Source: Micromonospora pallida (GTDB taxonomy: Bacteria > Actinomycetota > Actinomycetes > Mycobacteriales > Micromonosporaceae). From it: a DNA stretch of 64,000 nt. The stretch spans positions 7,007,001 to 7,071,000 of the forward strand of contig NZ_FMHW01000002.1 in NCBI RefSeq assembly GCF_900090325.1, given 5' to 3'. Position 1 is the first letter of the stretch, and each line of letters starts with the position of its first letter. The translations under genes were made by a program, and so were the position numbers. This document shows, piece after piece, positions 47,758-55,876 of this stretch. Under the pieces are notes generated by a model, which saw only the letters and a program-made list of their open reading frames with translations, had not been told where the DNA came from and did no database searches.

Positions 47758-48189
47758 TCACCAGTGGGCCGGGTCGGCGGGGCGGTGTTCGGGGGTGAGC
47801 AGGTCGGCGAGGGTGATCCGGTCGACGACCTGCTCGACCGCCCCGTGTACGGCGAGCCAGACGTCCCGAAGCCCGGTCGCCACCCCCTGGTAGCCGGCGC
47901 TTCCGGCGGGCAGGCCGCGTACGGTGGTCAGGGTGCCGCCGACGGCGCGCAGCACGTCGCCGACGGTGATCTGGTCGGCGGGCCGGCTCAGGCTGTAGCC
48001 GCCTTCCGTGCCCCGGTGGCTGACCAGCAGGTCGGCCCGGCGCAGGTCGAGCAGGATTCCGTGCAGCACGCTGAGCGGGATCTGTTGGACCTCCGCCAGG
48101 GTGGCGGCCTTGACCAACTCGCCTCCGCCGGTGTCGGCGATGGCGAGCAGGGCCCGGAGGGCGTAGTCGGCGCGGGCGGAGACGTGCAC
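47758..48189 (-). CDS. Rrf2-family transcriptional regulator without cluster cysteines
   Basis: The 143-residue protein starts with the Rrf2 signature MHVSARADYALRALLAIAD. The winged helix continues through LAEVQQIPLSVLHGILLDLRRADLLVSHRGTEGGYSLSRPADQITVGDVLRAV. No cysteine is present, so it cannot hold the iron-sulfur cluster of IscR, NsrR or RsrR and must sense something else. The GTG start is poorly provided with a ribosome site; an 11-codon upstream ORF (48191-48226) ends 1 nt before it. A perfect palindrome 59-79 nt upstream is its likely operator. Confidence 0.9.
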   Translation of the reverse strand: MHVSARADYALRALLAIADTGGGELVKAATLAEVQQIPLSVLHGILLDLRRADLLVSHRGTEGGYSLSRPADQITVGDVLRAVGGTLTTVRGLPAGSAGYQGVATGLRDVWLAVHGAVEQVVDRITLADLLTPEHRPADPAHW

Positions 48190-48190
48190 G

Positions 48191-48226
48191 TCAGGCGCCC
48201 GCCTGGTCGAGGGGGTGCCGTCTCAT
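48191..48226 (-). CDS. Possible leader peptide before the Rrf2 gene (uncertain)
   Basis: ATG-started frame of 11 residues (MRRHPLDQAGA) whose stop is 1 nt before the Rrf2 GTG. It might supply ribosomes to a start that lacks its own site. Chance occurrence cannot be excluded. Confidence 0.25.
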   Translation of the reverse strand: MRRHPLDQAGA

Positions 48227-48247
48227 CCCGCCATCCAATCCTCAGTA

Positions 48248-48268
48248 TTCCTACTTGATAGGTAGGAA
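48248..48268. promoter_or_regulatory. Palindromic operator, probably of the Rrf2 regulator
   Basis: Perfect inverted repeat TTCCTAC-N7-GTAGGAA in an AT-rich patch between the divergent Rrf2 and M16 peptidase genes. Length and form suit a dimeric winged-helix repressor, with autoregulation most likely. Confidence 0.65.
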
Positions 48269-48409
48269 GAGTGGACTAGGAAGTGGATGGCGTCAAGCGC
48301 CAGTCGGGGTTTCGGGCGGACTTGCCTTCGGGCCGGCTGCCCCTGTCACCGCCGCCATGTTGAACACCGCGTCCCGCGCGGGAAGGCCCCGACGCGCTAG
48401 GGTCGACGC

Positions 48410-49720
48410 GTGGCGGCGCGGAGATCCAGAATTCCAGCGACGAAGTACCCGGTGGAGCGCTTCACCCTCGACAACGGACTGCGGGTGGTGCTGACACCCG
48501 ACCGCAGCGCCCCGGTGGTCGGGGTCGCGGTCGTCTACGACGTCGGCATCCGCTCCGAACCGGAGGGGCGCACCGGCTTCGCCCACCTCTTCGAGCACCT
48601 GATGTTCCAGGGCTCGGAGAACCTGGAGAAGCTGGCCCACTTCCGGCACGTGCAGGGCGCCGGAGGCACCTTCAACGGCTCCACCCACCTGGACTACACC
48701 GACTACTACGAGTACCTCCCGGCGAACGCGCTGGAACGCGCGCTCTTCCTGGAGGCCGACCGGATGCGCGGTCCCCGGCTGACCGAAGAGAACCTGCGCA
48801 ACCAGGTCGACGTGGTCAAGGAGGAGATCCGGGTCAACGTGCTCAACCGCCCGTACGGCGGCTTCCCCTGGCTGACCCTGTCGCCGGTGGTCTTCGACAC
48901 CTACCCCAACGCGCACGACGGGTACGGCTCCTTCGACGACCTGGAGTCGGCGACGGTGGACGAGGCGGTCGACTTCTTCCAGCGCTACTACGCCAGCGGC
49001 AACGCCGTCCTGGCGGTCAGCGGGGACCTCGACGTGGCCGAGGCCACCGCGCTGGTCGAGCGGCACTTCGGCGACGTGCCGGCCCGGCCCGCCCCGGACC
49101 GGCCCGACTTCGGTGAACCCGACCTGACCGTCGAGCGGCGCAGCGCGTACACCGACAAGCTGGCCCCGATGCCGGCGGTGGCGAGCGCCTGGCGGGTGCC
49201 CGACCCGATCACCGATGTCGCCGGCTACCTGGCGTACGTGGTGCTCGCCGAGGTGCTCACCGACGGCGACGCGTCCCGGCTGGTCGAGCGGTTGGTGCAA
49301 CGGGACCGGACGGTCACCAGCATCGGTGGGTACCTCGGCTTCATGGGCGACCCGTTCGACGTCCGGGATCCCACCGTCCTGGTGCTCCAGCACCACCTGC
49401 CGCCCGGCGGCGACGTGGACAAGGTCCTGCGTACCGTCGACGAGGAACTGGACCGGCTGGCCAGCGACGGGCTCACCGAGGGCGAGCTGGCCCGGACCCA
49501 GGCCCGGATGGCGACCCACCTGCTGCGCGACACCGACGCGGTGCTCGGCCGGGCGCTGCGGATGGCGGTCCTGGAACAGCAGCGCGGCGAGCCCGGCCTG
49601 CTCAACGACCTGCCCCGGCTCGTCGGCGAGGTCACCGAGGAGCAGGTCCGCACCGCTGCCGCCACCCTGCGGCCCGAACGCCGCGCGTCGATCGAGGTCA
49701 TTCCCGGAGGTGCCCGGTGA
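48410..49720 (+). CDS. M16-family zinc metallopeptidase, catalytic subunit
   Basis: This is the active half of a two-subunit M16 (pitrilysin/mitochondrial processing peptidase-like) enzyme. The 436 residues contain the inverted zinc motif FAHLFEHLMFQGS (HxxEH, about residues 60-64) and a distal Glu region DVVKEEIRVNVLNRPYGG. GTG 48410 lies 6 nt after TAGGGT (48398-48403), so the mRNA is probably leaderless. Its stop overlaps the next start (GTGA). No signal peptide is seen. Confidence 0.94.
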   Translation: MAARRSRIPATKYPVERFTLDNGLRVVLTPDRSAPVVGVAVVYDVGIRSEPEGRTGFAHLFEHLMFQGSENLEKLAHFRHVQGAGGTFNGSTHLDYTDYYEYLPANALERALFLEADRMRGPRLTEENLRNQVDVVKEEIRVNVLNRPYGGFPWLTLSPVVFDTYPNAHDGYGSFDDLESATVDEAVDFFQRYYASGNAVLAVSGDLDVAEATALVERHFGDVPARPAPDRPDFGEPDLTVERRSAYTDKLAPMPAVASAWRVPDPITDVAGYLAYVVLAEVLTDGDASRLVERLVQRDRTVTSIGGYLGFMGDPFDVRDPTVLVLQHHLPPGGDVDKVLRTVDEELDRLASDGLTEGELARTQARMATHLLRDTDAVLGRALRMAVLEQQRGEPGLLNDLPRLVGEVTEEQVRTAAATLRPERRASIEVIPGGAR

Positions 49721-51054
49721 CGACGGAGACCACGACCCGGACGCTGCCGCCGCTCGGCCCGGTACGCCGGCTGAAGCTGCCCCGTCAGGTCGAGCGGACG
49801 CTCGACAACGGGCTCACCGTCATCGTGGTGCGCCGACCGGCGGTGCCCCTGGTGGAACTGCGGCTCGGGGTGCCGTTCGGCCGTGCCCACCTGGCCCGGG
49901 GCACCCTGCTCGCGCAGACCCTGCTCGCCGGCACGGCGGCGATGTCCAGCAACCGGATCGCCGCCGAGTTGCAGGCGGTCGGCGGCGGGCTCTCCGCCGG
50001 GGTCGACCCGGATCGGCTGATGGTCTCCGGGTTCGGCCTGGTCACCGGCCTGGACCGGATGCTGGAGATCCTCGCCGACGTGCTGACCGGGGCGACGTTC
50101 CCTGCCGACGAGGTGGCCACCGAGCGGGCGCACACGGTCGACCGGATCGAGATGGCGCAGAGCCAGCCGGCGCACCTGGCCCGGGTCGCGCTGCTGAGGC
50201 GGATCTACGGCCGCCACCCGTACGCGGTGCAGACCCCCGAGCCGGATCAGCTCCGCGCGGTCCGGCCGGCGGCGCTGCGCCGGCTGCACGCCGAACGGGT
50301 GCACCCGCAGGGCGCGGTGCTGGTGCTGGTCGGTGACGTGCAGCCGGAACGGGCGCTGGACGCCGCCGAGCGGGCCCTCGCCGGTTGGCGGGGGGACGGC
50401 CAGCCGGTCGAGCTGCCGTCGACGCCGCCGCTGGAGCCGGGGCCGCTCCGGCTGGTGGACCGGCCCGGCTCGGTGCAGTCGTCGCTGCGGGTCGCGTTGC
50501 CGGCGGTCCCCCGCACCCACCCGGACCACGCCGCCCTGCAACTGGCCAACCTGGTCTTCGGCGGCTACTTCTCGTCCCGCTGGGTGGAGAACATCCGCGA
50601 GGACAAGGGCTACACGTACGGGCCGCACTCGGTGGTGGAGCACTCGGCCGCTGGTTCGGTGCTGGTCGCCAGCGCCGACGTGGCCACCGAGGTGACCGGG
50701 CCGGCCCTGCTGGAGACGGTCTACGAACTGGGTCGGCTCGCCTCGCTCCCGCCCGGGGAGGAGGAGCTGGAACAGGCCCGCCGGTACGCGCTGGGCAGCC
50801 TCCAGCTCGGCATGGCGACCCAGGCCGGCCTTGCCTCGCTGACCAGCGCGTACGCCGGAAGCGGACTGCGCCTGGACTTCCTCGCCGAGCACGCCGCCCG
50901 GTTGGCGAAGGCGACCGCCGACGACGTCGCCGAGGCGGCGGCCCGCTACCTCGCCCCCGCCCAGGCGGTCACCGTCGTGCTCGGCGACGCCGAGCGGATC
51001 GCGCCGGGGCTGGCGGTGCTCGGCCCGGTGGAGACAGCGCCGGCCTCGACATGA
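49717..51054 (+). CDS. M16-family peptidase, non-catalytic partner subunit
   Basis: This 445-residue protein resembles the preceding subunit (VERTLDNGLTVIVVRRPAVPLVELRLGVPFG) but has no HxxEH. It keeps the R/Y pair region SSRWVENIREDKGYTYGPHSVVE needed in the partner subunit to complete the active site. The GTG start overlaps the catalytic subunit stop. The pair is a heterodimeric M16B enzyme. Its stop overlaps the NudC-like gene (ATGA). Confidence 0.93.
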   Translation: MTTETTTRTLPPLGPVRRLKLPRQVERTLDNGLTVIVVRRPAVPLVELRLGVPFGRAHLARGTLLAQTLLAGTAAMSSNRIAAELQAVGGGLSAGVDPDRLMVSGFGLVTGLDRMLEILADVLTGATFPADEVATERAHTVDRIEMAQSQPAHLARVALLRRIYGRHPYAVQTPEPDQLRAVRPAALRRLHAERVHPQGAVLVLVGDVQPERALDAAERALAGWRGDGQPVELPSTPPLEPGPLRLVDRPGSVQSSLRVALPAVPRTHPDHAALQLANLVFGGYFSSRWVENIREDKGYTYGPHSVVEHSAAGSVLVASADVATEVTGPALLETVYELGRLASLPPGEEELEQARRYALGSLQLGMATQAGLASLTSAYAGSGLRLDFLAEHAARLAKATADDVAEAAARYLAPAQAVTVVLGDAERIAPGLAVLGPVETAPAST

Positions 51055-52034
51055 CCCGTACCGGGGGAGCCGGGGCCGGTCCGGCGTTGCCGCCGCTCGC
51101 CCGGGCGGTCCTGGACCGGGCGGCCCACCGGCGTACCGAACCGGACTGGCTGGCCGGGGCTTGGCGGCGAGGTCGGGTGCTGGTGGTGGACACCACCAGC
51201 GCCGGCGGCCGGACCCTGGTGACCACGGACGGCGACCCGCCCGCGCTGCGGTTGCTCGACCCCGGGCAGGTGCCGGACGCGCCGCCGATGTTCCTCGGCG
51301 TCGGCGCGGACGGGGTGCCGATCTTCGCGGTGGACGCGGCCCTGCCCACGGTCCCCGGCACCCGGGGGGCGTCCCTGCGGGACGTCGGGCACCTGCTCGA
51401 CGACCGGGACGCCGGCCTGTTCATCACGGCGATCGCGCTGGCCAACTGGCACGTGCGGCACGGCTTCTCGGCAGTGACCGGTGAGCCGACCGTCCCGGAC
51501 GAGGGCGGCTGGTCCCGGATAGACGCGCAGGGCGACCGGGTCTGGCCGCGGACCGATCCGGCGATGATCGTGCTGGTGCACGACGGGGTGTCCGGCCCGG
51601 CCGGCCGCTGCCTGCTCGGTAACAACGCGACCTGGCCGGCGACCCCCGGCGGGCGCCGCTTCTCCTGCCTCGCCGGCTACGTCGAGCCGGGCGAGTCGGC
51701 GGAGGCCGCTGTCGCCCGCGAGGTCACCGAGGAGGTCGGTCTCACCGTCTCCGGGATCCGGTACGCCGGCAGCCAGCCCTGGCCGTTCCCCGGTTCGCTG
51801 ATGCTGGGCTTCCTGGCCGCCGCCGACCCGGCACAGCCACTGCGCCTCGACCCGGCCGAGATCGCCCACGCCCGCTGGTTCTCCCGCCGGGAGATCGCCG
51901 AGGCGGTCGCCGGTGGTGCGGTGGACGTGGGGGACGGGTCGCGCCTGGTGCTGCCGCCGCCGTTGTCGATCGCGCACTTCCTGGTCGGACACTGGCTGGA
52001 CGCGGCCACCGGAGAGGCTCGTCTTGGCCCGTGA
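51051..52034 (+). CDS. NudC-like Nudix hydrolase (NADH pyrophosphatase) with a degenerate zinc ribbon
   Basis: The 327-residue protein has the full Nudix box GYVEPGESAEAAVAREVTEEVGL (about 211-233) and the NudC hallmark SQPWPFPGS (about 240). It is therefore expected to cut NADH or NAD-capped RNA to NMN(H) and AMP. The zinc-ribbon cysteines normally found in FCPxCG are replaced here (HGFSAVTGEP), and no second Cys pair is present. The ATG overlaps the M16 stop (ATGA). The gene ends in a long hairpin. A nudC gene lies close to adnAB and uvrD2 in mycobacteria as well. Confidence 0.9.
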   Translation: MTRTGGAGAGPALPPLARAVLDRAAHRRTEPDWLAGAWRRGRVLVVDTTSAGGRTLVTTDGDPPALRLLDPGQVPDAPPMFLGVGADGVPIFAVDAALPTVPGTRGASLRDVGHLLDDRDAGLFITAIALANWHVRHGFSAVTGEPTVPDEGGWSRIDAQGDRVWPRTDPAMIVLVHDGVSGPAGRCLLGNNATWPATPGGRRFSCLAGYVEPGESAEAAVAREVTEEVGLTVSGIRYAGSQPWPFPGSLMLGFLAAADPAQPLRLDPAEIAHARWFSRREIAEAVAGGAVDVGDGSRLVLPPPLSIAHFLVGHWLDAATGEARLGP

Positions 52035-52065
52035 CCGTCGTTGCCGCGACGGTCACGGGCCAAGA
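52022..52065 (+). terminator. Terminator overlapping the end of the NudC-like gene
   Basis: Perfect 19-bp stem with a 6-nt loop; the 5' arm includes the stop codon. It ends the M16-M16-NudC operon. Confidence 0.85.
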
Positions 52066-52143
52066 ACTGGCACCGTCGGGGTCGGTGGTGGCGTGGAGCA
52101 CGGCGGGGGAGCGCCGTCCGGCCGCGACGGGCGTCGGTGCGGT

Positions 52144-52419
52144 CTAGGTGGTGGTGCGGCCCCGACGGGCGGGGCGGGTGGCGCGGGACGCGACGACTGG
52201 CAGCACCTTGACCCGTTGCCGGCCGGCGCGGACCCGGCCCACCGAGGCGAGCGCCCGGGCCAGCCGCAGGGCGGCGTCCCGGTCGTCGGCGTGCAGGACC
52301 TGGCGGCGCGGTTCGGGCGTGGTGGTCTCGTCGCGGAGCCGGCCGCCGGAGGACCAGGCGGCAGCGAGGTCGGCGTCGTCTGCGGTACGGATGTCGGTCC
52401 GGACGATCAGGAACCGCAT
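52144..52419 (-). CDS. Small hypothetical protein
   Basis: The 91-residue protein MRFLIVRTDIRTADDADLAAAW has an alpha/beta start and a basic tail (RATRPARRGRTTT). Of two in-frame ATGs, 52419 is preferred because it has GGGAGA at good spacing. A promoter with TTGCCG and TAACAT 16 bp apart (52504-52531) and a palindrome lie upstream. No family was recognised. Confidence 0.65.
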   Translation of the reverse strand: MRFLIVRTDIRTADDADLAAAWSSGGRLRDETTTPEPRRQVLHADDRDAALRLARALASVGRVRAGRQRVKVLPVVASRATRPARRGRTTT

Positions 52420-52482
52420 GGGTGTCTCCCGATGCACTGACGGAGTCGTGGTGCGGACGGGGTGCGAGCGTGAGGTGGAACT

Positions 52483-52531
52483 TTCACGTGAACTCTCGCC
52501 GTCATGTTACGCCGACGTTGCGTCCCGGCAA
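52483..52531 (-). promoter_or_regulatory. Promoter and palindromic site before the small hypothetical gene
   Basis: On the minus strand: TTGCCG (52526-52531), 16-bp spacer, TAACAT (52504-52509). A 10-bp palindrome TTCACGTGAA at 52483-52492 sits at about the expected transcription start, a natural repressor position. Confidence 0.55.
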
Positions 52532-52611
52532 GGGAAACACCGCCCTTGACGCGCGTACCGACTGATCGGCGGATGTCGCTCTGGCCCGCCGGTCGGTCCG
52601 GGGCAGACGCC

Positions 52612-52646
52612 AGGGCCGCCGGTCCGTGACGGATACCGGCGGCCCT
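52612..52646 (-). terminator. Hairpin after the DUF397 gene
   Basis: Perfect 12-bp stem AGGGCCGCCGGT with its complement and an 11-nt loop, 18 nt after the stop codon. No U tract. Confidence 0.7.
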
Positions 52647-52663
52647 GTGACTTTCGACGGTTG

Positions 52664-52894
52664 TCAGGCGAGATCGAACTCCCCGTTGCGGGCGCCGGTC
52701 AGGAAGTTCCGCCACTGCTCCCGACGGAACAGCAGCACCGGCCCACCGCGGTCCTTGCTGTCCCGCAGGGCCACGGCGGCCGGTAGCGGGGCGACCTCGA
52801 CGCAGTTGGAGAGCTGGCTCCGTGTGCTGGTGCGCCACGCGGCGCCGGTGAGCTCGTCGGTGCCGACGGAGAGGGGGTTGGGGACGTGGTTCAT
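52664..52894 (-). CDS. DUF397-domain protein
   Basis: The 76-residue protein carries the DUF397 signature AAWRTSTRSQLSNCVEVAPLPAAVALRDSKDRGGPVLLFRREQWRNFLTGARNGEFDLA. DUF397 proteins stand next to XRE regulators in actinomycetes and act as their partners or antagonists in development and antibiotic control. ATG 52894 has AGGAG about 8 nt upstream. It lies 71 bp downstream of the XRE gene on the same strand. Confidence 0.9.
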   Translation of the reverse strand: MNHVPNPLSVGTDELTGAAWRTSTRSQLSNCVEVAPLPAAVALRDSKDRGGPVLLFRREQWRNFLTGARNGEFDLA

Positions 52895-52965
52895 GGCTTT
52901 GGCTCCTGCTCGTGTGCTCCGATGGGACGAGTGGTCGGGCCGGCTCCGGTACGGCGGAGCCCCGG

Positions 52966-53931
52966 TCACCGCCCCGTCAGTCGCCCGGAGACGCCGCGAC
53001 GTTGGGCCGGTGCCGGTGGCGACCCGTACGCCGCCGTGGGCGGTGCCGCCGTCTCGGTCGTTCGTCCGGCCATCTCGGTCAGCCAGTCGAGGGAATCCGA
53101 TGGGGAGCGCGCCGCCGCGCTTAGCCACTCGAAGACCATTTTATAGCGATTCAGGGCATTTGCGTCATGTGACACGACGTCGGTGAAGCCCCCTTCGATC
53201 GCCAGCGCCTCCGGGTCCGCCGGGTCCGGGAAGCGGTAGAGCGAGAAGGCGGTCGGGGGGAGGTACCAGTCGCCGATGGTGGCGTCGCGGGGGAGCACCA
53301 GGATCGTCACGTTCGGACACGCGGCCAGCTCGCAGAGCTGGCCGAGCTGCTCCCGGATCACCTCCGGCGGTCCGGCCCGCCGGCCCAGGGCCCCCTCCTC
53401 GAGCACCGCCGTGTAGCGGGGCGCGTCGGTCGGCCGCAACAGCGCCTGCCGGGCCAGTCGCGCGTCCACCTCGGTCTCGATGCCCTGCGGGTCGGCGTCC
53501 TCGTCGGTCAGCCGGGTCGAGGCGATCCGGACCCGGGCGTACGCGGCGGTCTGGAGCAGGCCCGGCACCAGGACCGGGTTGTACTCGCGGATCTCCGCGC
53601 AGCCCGCCTCCAACTCGGCGTAGCTGCGCTGCTGCTCGGTCATCGCCCCGTACGACTTCAGCCAGGCCCGGATGTCCCCCGCCTCCCGGGTGATGGCGGT
53701 CAGCTCCGCGCGGGTCTCGTCGTCCGCGCCGTACAGGTCGAGCAGGGCGAGAATGTCCTTCGGATCAGGCCGGCTGCGGCCGTTCTCCAGGCGGGAGAGC
53801 TTGGACGCCGAGGCCCAGCCAACCCGCTCGATGACCTGTTCCCCGGTGAGGCTGGACGCCTCACGCAGGCTGCGTAGTTCGGTGCCGAGCCGGCGTCGTC
53901 GCAGGATCGGGCTGGGTACGGCAGGAGGCAC
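52966..53931 (-). CDS. XRE-family regulator with DUF5753-like C-terminus
   Basis: The 321-residue protein has an N-terminal helix-turn-helix (LGTELRSLREASSLTGEQVIERVGWASASKLSRLENGRSRPDPKDILALLDLYG). A DUF5753-type domain follows (YNPVLVPGLLQTAAYARVRI, CPNVTILVLPRDATIG, AIEGGFTDVVSHD). This is the WhiJ-like architecture of actinomycetes, paired with the DUF397 protein downstream. The start is GTG with GAGAAGAGG upstream. It is divergent from the MFS transporter gene, which it might control. Confidence 0.93.
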   Translation of the reverse strand: MPPAVPSPILRRRRLGTELRSLREASSLTGEQVIERVGWASASKLSRLENGRSRPDPKDILALLDLYGADDETRAELTAITREAGDIRAWLKSYGAMTEQQRSYAELEAGCAEIREYNPVLVPGLLQTAAYARVRIASTRLTDEDADPQGIETEVDARLARQALLRPTDAPRYTAVLEEGALGRRAGPPEVIREQLGQLCELAACPNVTILVLPRDATIGDWYLPPTAFSLYRFPDPADPEALAIEGGFTDVVSHDANALNRYKMVFEWLSAAARSPSDSLDWLTEMAGRTTETAAPPTAAYGSPPAPAQRRGVSGRLTGR

Positions 53932-54138
53932 GTCGACCTCTTCTCCGTCGGGCCGTCGCGGACGCGACGGTAACTGTATGAGACTGGCCCCCCACGGTCA
54001 GTATGGCCGTCGCGCCCCCGACCCGACGTCCCGCGACCGGCGTGTCTCGAAAAGGAGACGTCGGTACGACTCCGCCCGCCCCCGCGACCCGGTCCGGATC
54101 CCCTGACCGGCCCCCCACCCTCCTGCGGAAGGATCCCG

Positions 54139-55446
54139 ATGCACACCGTCCTGCGCCGCCCCGACTTCCGACTGCTCTTCGGTGCCCTGTTGGCGAGCAT
54201 GACCGCCGAGTCGATCCTGGTGCTCGCCCTGGCGATCTGGGTGAAGGACCTGACCGGGTCCGACCGGATGGCCGCCTCGGTGATCTTCTCGGTGGTCGCG
54301 CCGAGGATCCTCGCCCCGCTGGTGGGCTGGGTCGTCGACCGGTACCGCCGCCGCCCCTCCTTCGTCGCCGCGAACGTGGTCACCGCCGCGTTGCTCACCC
54401 CGCTGCTGACCGTCCGGGACTCCGGCGACGTGTGGATCGTCTACCTGGTCGGCGCGTTCTACGGCCTGTCGTCCATCGCGCTCGGCGCGGCGCTCAGCGG
54501 GCTGCTGCGTACCCTGCTCCCGCTCGACCTGCTGGCCGAGGCGAACGCGGCCATGCAGACCGTACGCCAGAGCCTGCGGCTGGGCGGTCCGCTGGTCGGG
54601 GCGGCGCTCTACGCCGCCGTCGGCGGCTGGGCGCTCACCGTCATCGGCGTCACCGGCTTCGTCACCGCCGCCGCCGTGGCGGGCCTGCTCCGGGTGGTCG
54701 AGCCCACCCGTCCGCAGCGGCTGGCGCGCAGCCTGACCGAACTGGGGGCCGGGCTGCGTCACCTCGGCGCCGAGCCGCTGCTGCGGCGGGCCCTGCTCGG
54801 GTACGGGGTGGCCGCGCTGGTGATCGGGTTCAGCGAGGCACTGCTCTTCGCCTACGTCGAACACGGGCTGGGTCGGCCGCCCGCCTTCGTGGGCGTCCTG
54901 TTCAGCGTGCAGGGGGTGGGTGGACTGGCCGGCGCGCTGCTCTCCCCGGCCGTGGTACGCCGCTTCGGCGAGGTCGGCGCGCTCGCCGCCGGGGTGGGGC
55001 TGTTCGGGACGGCGGCGCTCACCCTGGCGTACCCGGGTCTGTGGCTCGCCGTGGCGGCGTTGCTGCTGGCCGGCCTGTCGCTCCCGCTGAGCTGGGTCGG
55101 ACTGCACACGCTGGTGCAGCGGCGGACCGAACCCGGGCTGATCGGTCGGGCGACCGCCGCGACGGACGCGCTGGTCAGCGGACCGCAGGCGATCTCCATC
55201 GGCACCGGAGCGGTGTTGGTGGCGGTGCTCGACTACCGGCTGCTCTTCGCCCTCGTCGGCGTGGTGATGCTGGCCGCCGCGGCGTACCTGTGGCGGGCCC
55301 GGCGGCTCGCCCCGGCACCGGCCGGATCGGTCCCGGCCGGGCCGGTGATCCCCGCTCCGCGTCGTCCGCTGTCCGGGCCGCGCCGCGCCCGGTCCGCCAC
55401 CCGCGTCGAGCACGAGGTCGTCGTCCCGACCCGGCAGGACGGCTGA
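54139..55446 (+). CDS. Major facilitator superfamily transporter
   Basis: The 435-residue protein has twelve predicted helices, starting FRLLFGALLASMTAESILVLALAIWV. The typical cytoplasmic loop between helices 2 and 3 is GWVVDRYRRRPSF. It resembles drug-efflux permeases of the MFS_3 kind; the substrate is unknown. The last 40 residues are a Pro/Arg-rich cytoplasmic tail. ATG has GGAAGGA 7 nt upstream. It is divergent from the XRE/DUF397 pair. Confidence 0.88.
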   Translation: MHTVLRRPDFRLLFGALLASMTAESILVLALAIWVKDLTGSDRMAASVIFSVVAPRILAPLVGWVVDRYRRRPSFVAANVVTAALLTPLLTVRDSGDVWIVYLVGAFYGLSSIALGAALSGLLRTLLPLDLLAEANAAMQTVRQSLRLGGPLVGAALYAAVGGWALTVIGVTGFVTAAAVAGLLRVVEPTRPQRLARSLTELGAGLRHLGAEPLLRRALLGYGVAALVIGFSEALLFAYVEHGLGRPPAFVGVLFSVQGVGGLAGALLSPAVVRRFGEVGALAAGVGLFGTAALTLAYPGLWLAVAALLLAGLSLPLSWVGLHTLVQRRTEPGLIGRATAATDALVSGPQAISIGTGAVLVAVLDYRLLFALVGVVMLAAAAYLWRARRLAPAPAGSVPAGPVIPAPRRPLSGPRRARSATRVEHEVVVPTRQDG

Positions 55447-55500
55447 CGACCACCTGACCGGCGCGCGGACCCGTCGGGATCGCCGACGGTGCCGACCGGT

Positions 55501-55534
55501 CGGCGCGGGGCGGGCCCACCGCCGCCCCGCGCCG
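55501..55534. terminator. Hairpin between MFS and mycoredoxin genes
   Basis: Perfect 13-bp G+C stem (55501-55513 with 55522-55534), 8-nt loop, between convergent genes. Confidence 0.75.
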
Positions 55535-55539
55535 GTGCG

Positions 55540-55785
55540 TCAGGCGTCGGCCAGGCTCGCGAGGTGCTGCTTGACCTGGTTGATCGAGGGGTTGGTGAGG
55601 GCGGAGCCGTCGGTGAAGCGGAGCGTCGGCACCGTCTGGTTGCCGCCGTTGACCTTCATGACGAACTCGGCCGCCGCCGTGTCCTGCTCGATGTCCACCA
55701 CCTGGTACGCGATGCCCTCCCGGTCGAGCTGCGACTTCAGCCGGTGGCAGTAGCCGCACCACGGCGTGGAATACATCGTCAACAT
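55540..55785 (-). CDS. mrx1: Mycoredoxin (glutaredoxin-like, mycothiol-dependent)
   Basis: This 81-residue thioredoxin-fold protein reduces mycothiol mixed disulfides. It has the active site WCGYC (Cys10, Cys13), NGGNQTVPTLRFTDGS with the cis-Pro loop, and the same length as M. tuberculosis Mrx1. ATG has GGAGG 8 nt upstream. It is divergent from uvrD2, as in mycobacteria. Together with mshB it shows that the host uses mycothiol. Confidence 0.94.
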   Translation of the reverse strand: MLTMYSTPWCGYCHRLKSQLDREGIAYQVVDIEQDTAAAEFVMKVNGGNQTVPTLRFTDGSALTNPSINQVKQHLASLADA

Positions 55786-55876
55786 CAGTCAGAACCTCCA
55801 TCGGGCCAGGGTCGGGCGGCTTCGCCCGCCAGGGTATCGGCTGTAACGCCCGGCGCGGCTGGGATGATTCCTCGTT

